Positions 6,723 to 7,976 of a stretch of 7,976 nt of DNA are shown here, piece by piece (the first letter of the stretch is position 1; every line of letters begins with the position of its first letter). The DNA lies in assembly GCA_017858295.1 (NCBI GenBank), contig JAFMBU010000072.1, positions 1 to 7,976 on the forward strand. The letters are read 5' to 3'. The notes beneath the pieces are model-generated. The model had not been told where the DNA came from. It saw only the letters and a list, made by a program, of their open reading frames with translations, and searched no databases. Position numbers and translations under genes: made by a program. Source of the DNA: Porticoccaceae bacterium (GTDB taxonomy: Bacteria > Pseudomonadota > Gammaproteobacteria > Pseudomonadales > Porticoccaceae).

Positions 6723-7976
6723 ATGAGTAACCGTAAAGCTACCCTAACTATCGAAGGTCAAGCCCCCATTGAGCTACCGATTCTTCAGGGCACACTAGGC
6801 CAAGACGTCATAGATATAGGCACTCTGGGCTCGCACAATGTCTTTACCTATGATCCCGGATTCTCAGCAACGGCGGCCTGTCAGTCTGATATTACCTATA
6901 TTGATGGCAACAAAGGCATTCTGTTGCACCGCGGTTACCCGATTGAGCAACTGGCTGAAAAGTCAGATTATCTAGAGACCTGCTACCTGCTTCTCGAAGG
7001 GGCACTGCCCAACGCAGAAGAGAAGGCGGAGTTCGTTAACACCATCAAATACCACACCATGGTAAACCGCTCAGTTGAGCATTTTATCAGTGGATTTCGC
7101 TATGACGCGCACCCAATGGCCATGCTTGTAGGTGTAGTTGGTGCAATGTCTTCGTTTTATCATGACTCGCTGGACATTAATAACGAAGAGCACCGCAAGA
7201 TTTCTGCTCATCGGCTGATTGCCAAGATTCCAACCATTGCCGCAATGTGTCACAAGCACTTTACCGGTCAGCCATTTATCTACCCAGATAACTCTCTGTC
7301 CTATTCAGAGAACTTCCTGCATATGATGTTTGGCACCCCTTGCGAGCCCTATGTGGTGCAGCCAGCCATTGCCAAGGCCATGGACCGCATCTTCCTGCTG
7401 CACGCAGATCACGAGCAAAATGCCTCGACCTCAACAGTACGTCTGGCTGGCTCCACTGGCGCCAACCCATTCTCCTGTATAGCGGCTGGCATTGCTGCGC
7501 TCTGGGGACCTGCACACGGCGGCGCTAACGAAGCTGTTCTGGATATGCTGGAAGAGATTGGTCACGAAGACAATATCGAAGCCTACGTAGCCAAAGCCAA
7601 AGACAAGAGCGATCCATTCCGCCTGATGGGCTTTGGACATCGCGTATACAAAAACCACGATCCCCGGGCAACGGTTATGCGTGAGAGCTGCGATGAAGTT
7701 CTGGCAGTTCTGGGACTGGAAAACGATCCCCTTTTCCGCCTAGCCAAGAAGCTTGAGAAGATCGCTCTTGAAGATGAATACTTTATCAGCAAGAAGCTTT
7801 ACCCCAATGTCGATTTCTACTCCGGTATTATTTTGAAGGCGCTGGGCATTCCAGTAGAGATGTTTACCGTTATCTTCGCCACAGGTCGCACAGTTGGCTG
7901 GATTTCTCACTGGAACGAGATGATTACTCATCCCTACCGCATCGGCCGTCCTCGGCAGTTGTACACCGGTGCAGAT
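6723..7976 (+). CDS. gltA: Type II citrate synthase (3' end cut by window edge)
   Basis: Citrate synthase condenses acetyl-CoA and oxaloacetate to citrate in the cytoplasm, the entry step of the TCA cycle. The frame is open from the ATG at 6723 to the last base, giving 418 codons and no stop. E. coli GltA has 427 residues and ours ends at QLYTGAD, so only about ten residues are missing. AGAGGA (6711-6716) sits six bases before the ATG. The catalytic triad is H265 (WGPAHGGANE), H306 (MGFGHRVYKNHDPRA) and D364 (YPNVDFYSG), matching E. coli H264, H305 and D362. Y146, R164, K168 and C207 (TPCEPY) match E. coli residues Y145, R163, K167 and C206 at the NADH site. By family knowledge this predicts a hexameric enzyme inhibited by NADH. 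The length and these residues argue against the shorter type I or methylcitrate synthase. It is divergent from sdhC, as in Escherichia and Pseudomonas. Confidence 0.98.
   Translation, partial: MSNRKATLTIEGQAPIELPILQGTLGQDVIDIGTLGSHNVFTYDPGFSATAACQSDITYIDGNKGILLHRGYPIEQLAEKSDYLETCYLLLEGALPNAEEKAEFVNTIKYHTMVNRSVEHFISGFRYDAHPMAMLVGVVGAMSSFYHDSLDINNEEHRKISAHRLIAKIPTIAAMCHKHFTGQPFIYPDNSLSYSENFLHMMFGTPCEPYVVQPAIAKAMDRIFLLHADHEQNASTSTVRLAGSTGANPFSCIAAGIAALWGPAHGGANEAVLDMLEEIGHEDNIEAYVAKAKDKSDPFRLMGFGHRVYKNHDPRATVMRESCDEVLAVLGLENDPLFRLAKKLEKIALEDEYFISKKLYPNVDFYSGIILKALGIPVEMFTVIFATGRTVGWISHWNEMITHPYRIGRPRQLYTGAD

Noticed and set aside
1..7976. Search for a novel system, mobile element, CRISPR array or tRNA
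   Set aside because: Almost all of the window is intact, conserved TCA-cycle genes in a well-known order, with no transposase, long repeats, arrays or cloverleaf sequences seen.

Overview
The window carries the start of a gammaproteobacterial TCA-cycle gene cluster. A minus-strand run sdhC-sdhD-sdhA-sdhB-sucA (succinate dehydrogenase, then the E1 subunit of 2-oxoglutarate dehydrogenase) is divergent from a plus-strand gltA (citrate synthase) cut by the right edge. This gltA <-> sdhCDAB-sucAB order is well known from Escherichia and Pseudomonas. The proteins look closest to Pseudomonas-type sequences: SdhA starts MANIRT, SdhB starts MLNVSIYRYNP and SdhD starts MVTNVT. Together with a base composition near half GC, this suggests a gammaproteobacterium near the Pseudomonas/Cellvibrio side of the class, possibly marine. 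That placement is from remembered family sequences, not from a search.

Layout, left to right. 1-27: tail beyond the sucA stop; sucB would be expected just outside the window. 28-2865 (-): sucA, complete. 2866-3008: 143-bp gap holding a perfect 10-bp inverted repeat. 3009-3713 (-): sdhB. 3731-5503 (-): sdhA. 5508-5876 (-): sdhD. 5870-6253 (-): sdhC, with a GTG start. 6254-6722: 469-bp divergent control region with good sigma70-type promoter candidates on both strands. 6723-7976 (+): gltA, 418 codons, lacking roughly the last ten residues.

How the genes work together. GltA makes citrate from oxaloacetate and acetyl-CoA. SucA starts the oxidative decarboxylation of 2-oxoglutarate towards succinyl-CoA. 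SdhCDAB oxidises succinate to fumarate and passes the electrons through FAD, three Fe-S clusters and probably heme b to the quinone pool in the inner membrane. The sdh genes are tightly packed (7-bp overlap, 4-bp gap, 17-bp gap), so they are probably one transcript with translational coupling. Every catalytic and cofactor residue I checked is present, and I see no frameshift, mobile element, CRISPR array, tRNA or transferred segment.

I looked for an undescribed system and found none. This is conserved core metabolism. The only parts not explained by the genes are modest regulatory details: the inverted repeat between sdhB and sucA, a small palindrome on the gltA -35 box, the long predicted sdh leader, and a possible pairing that hides the gltA ribosome binding site.
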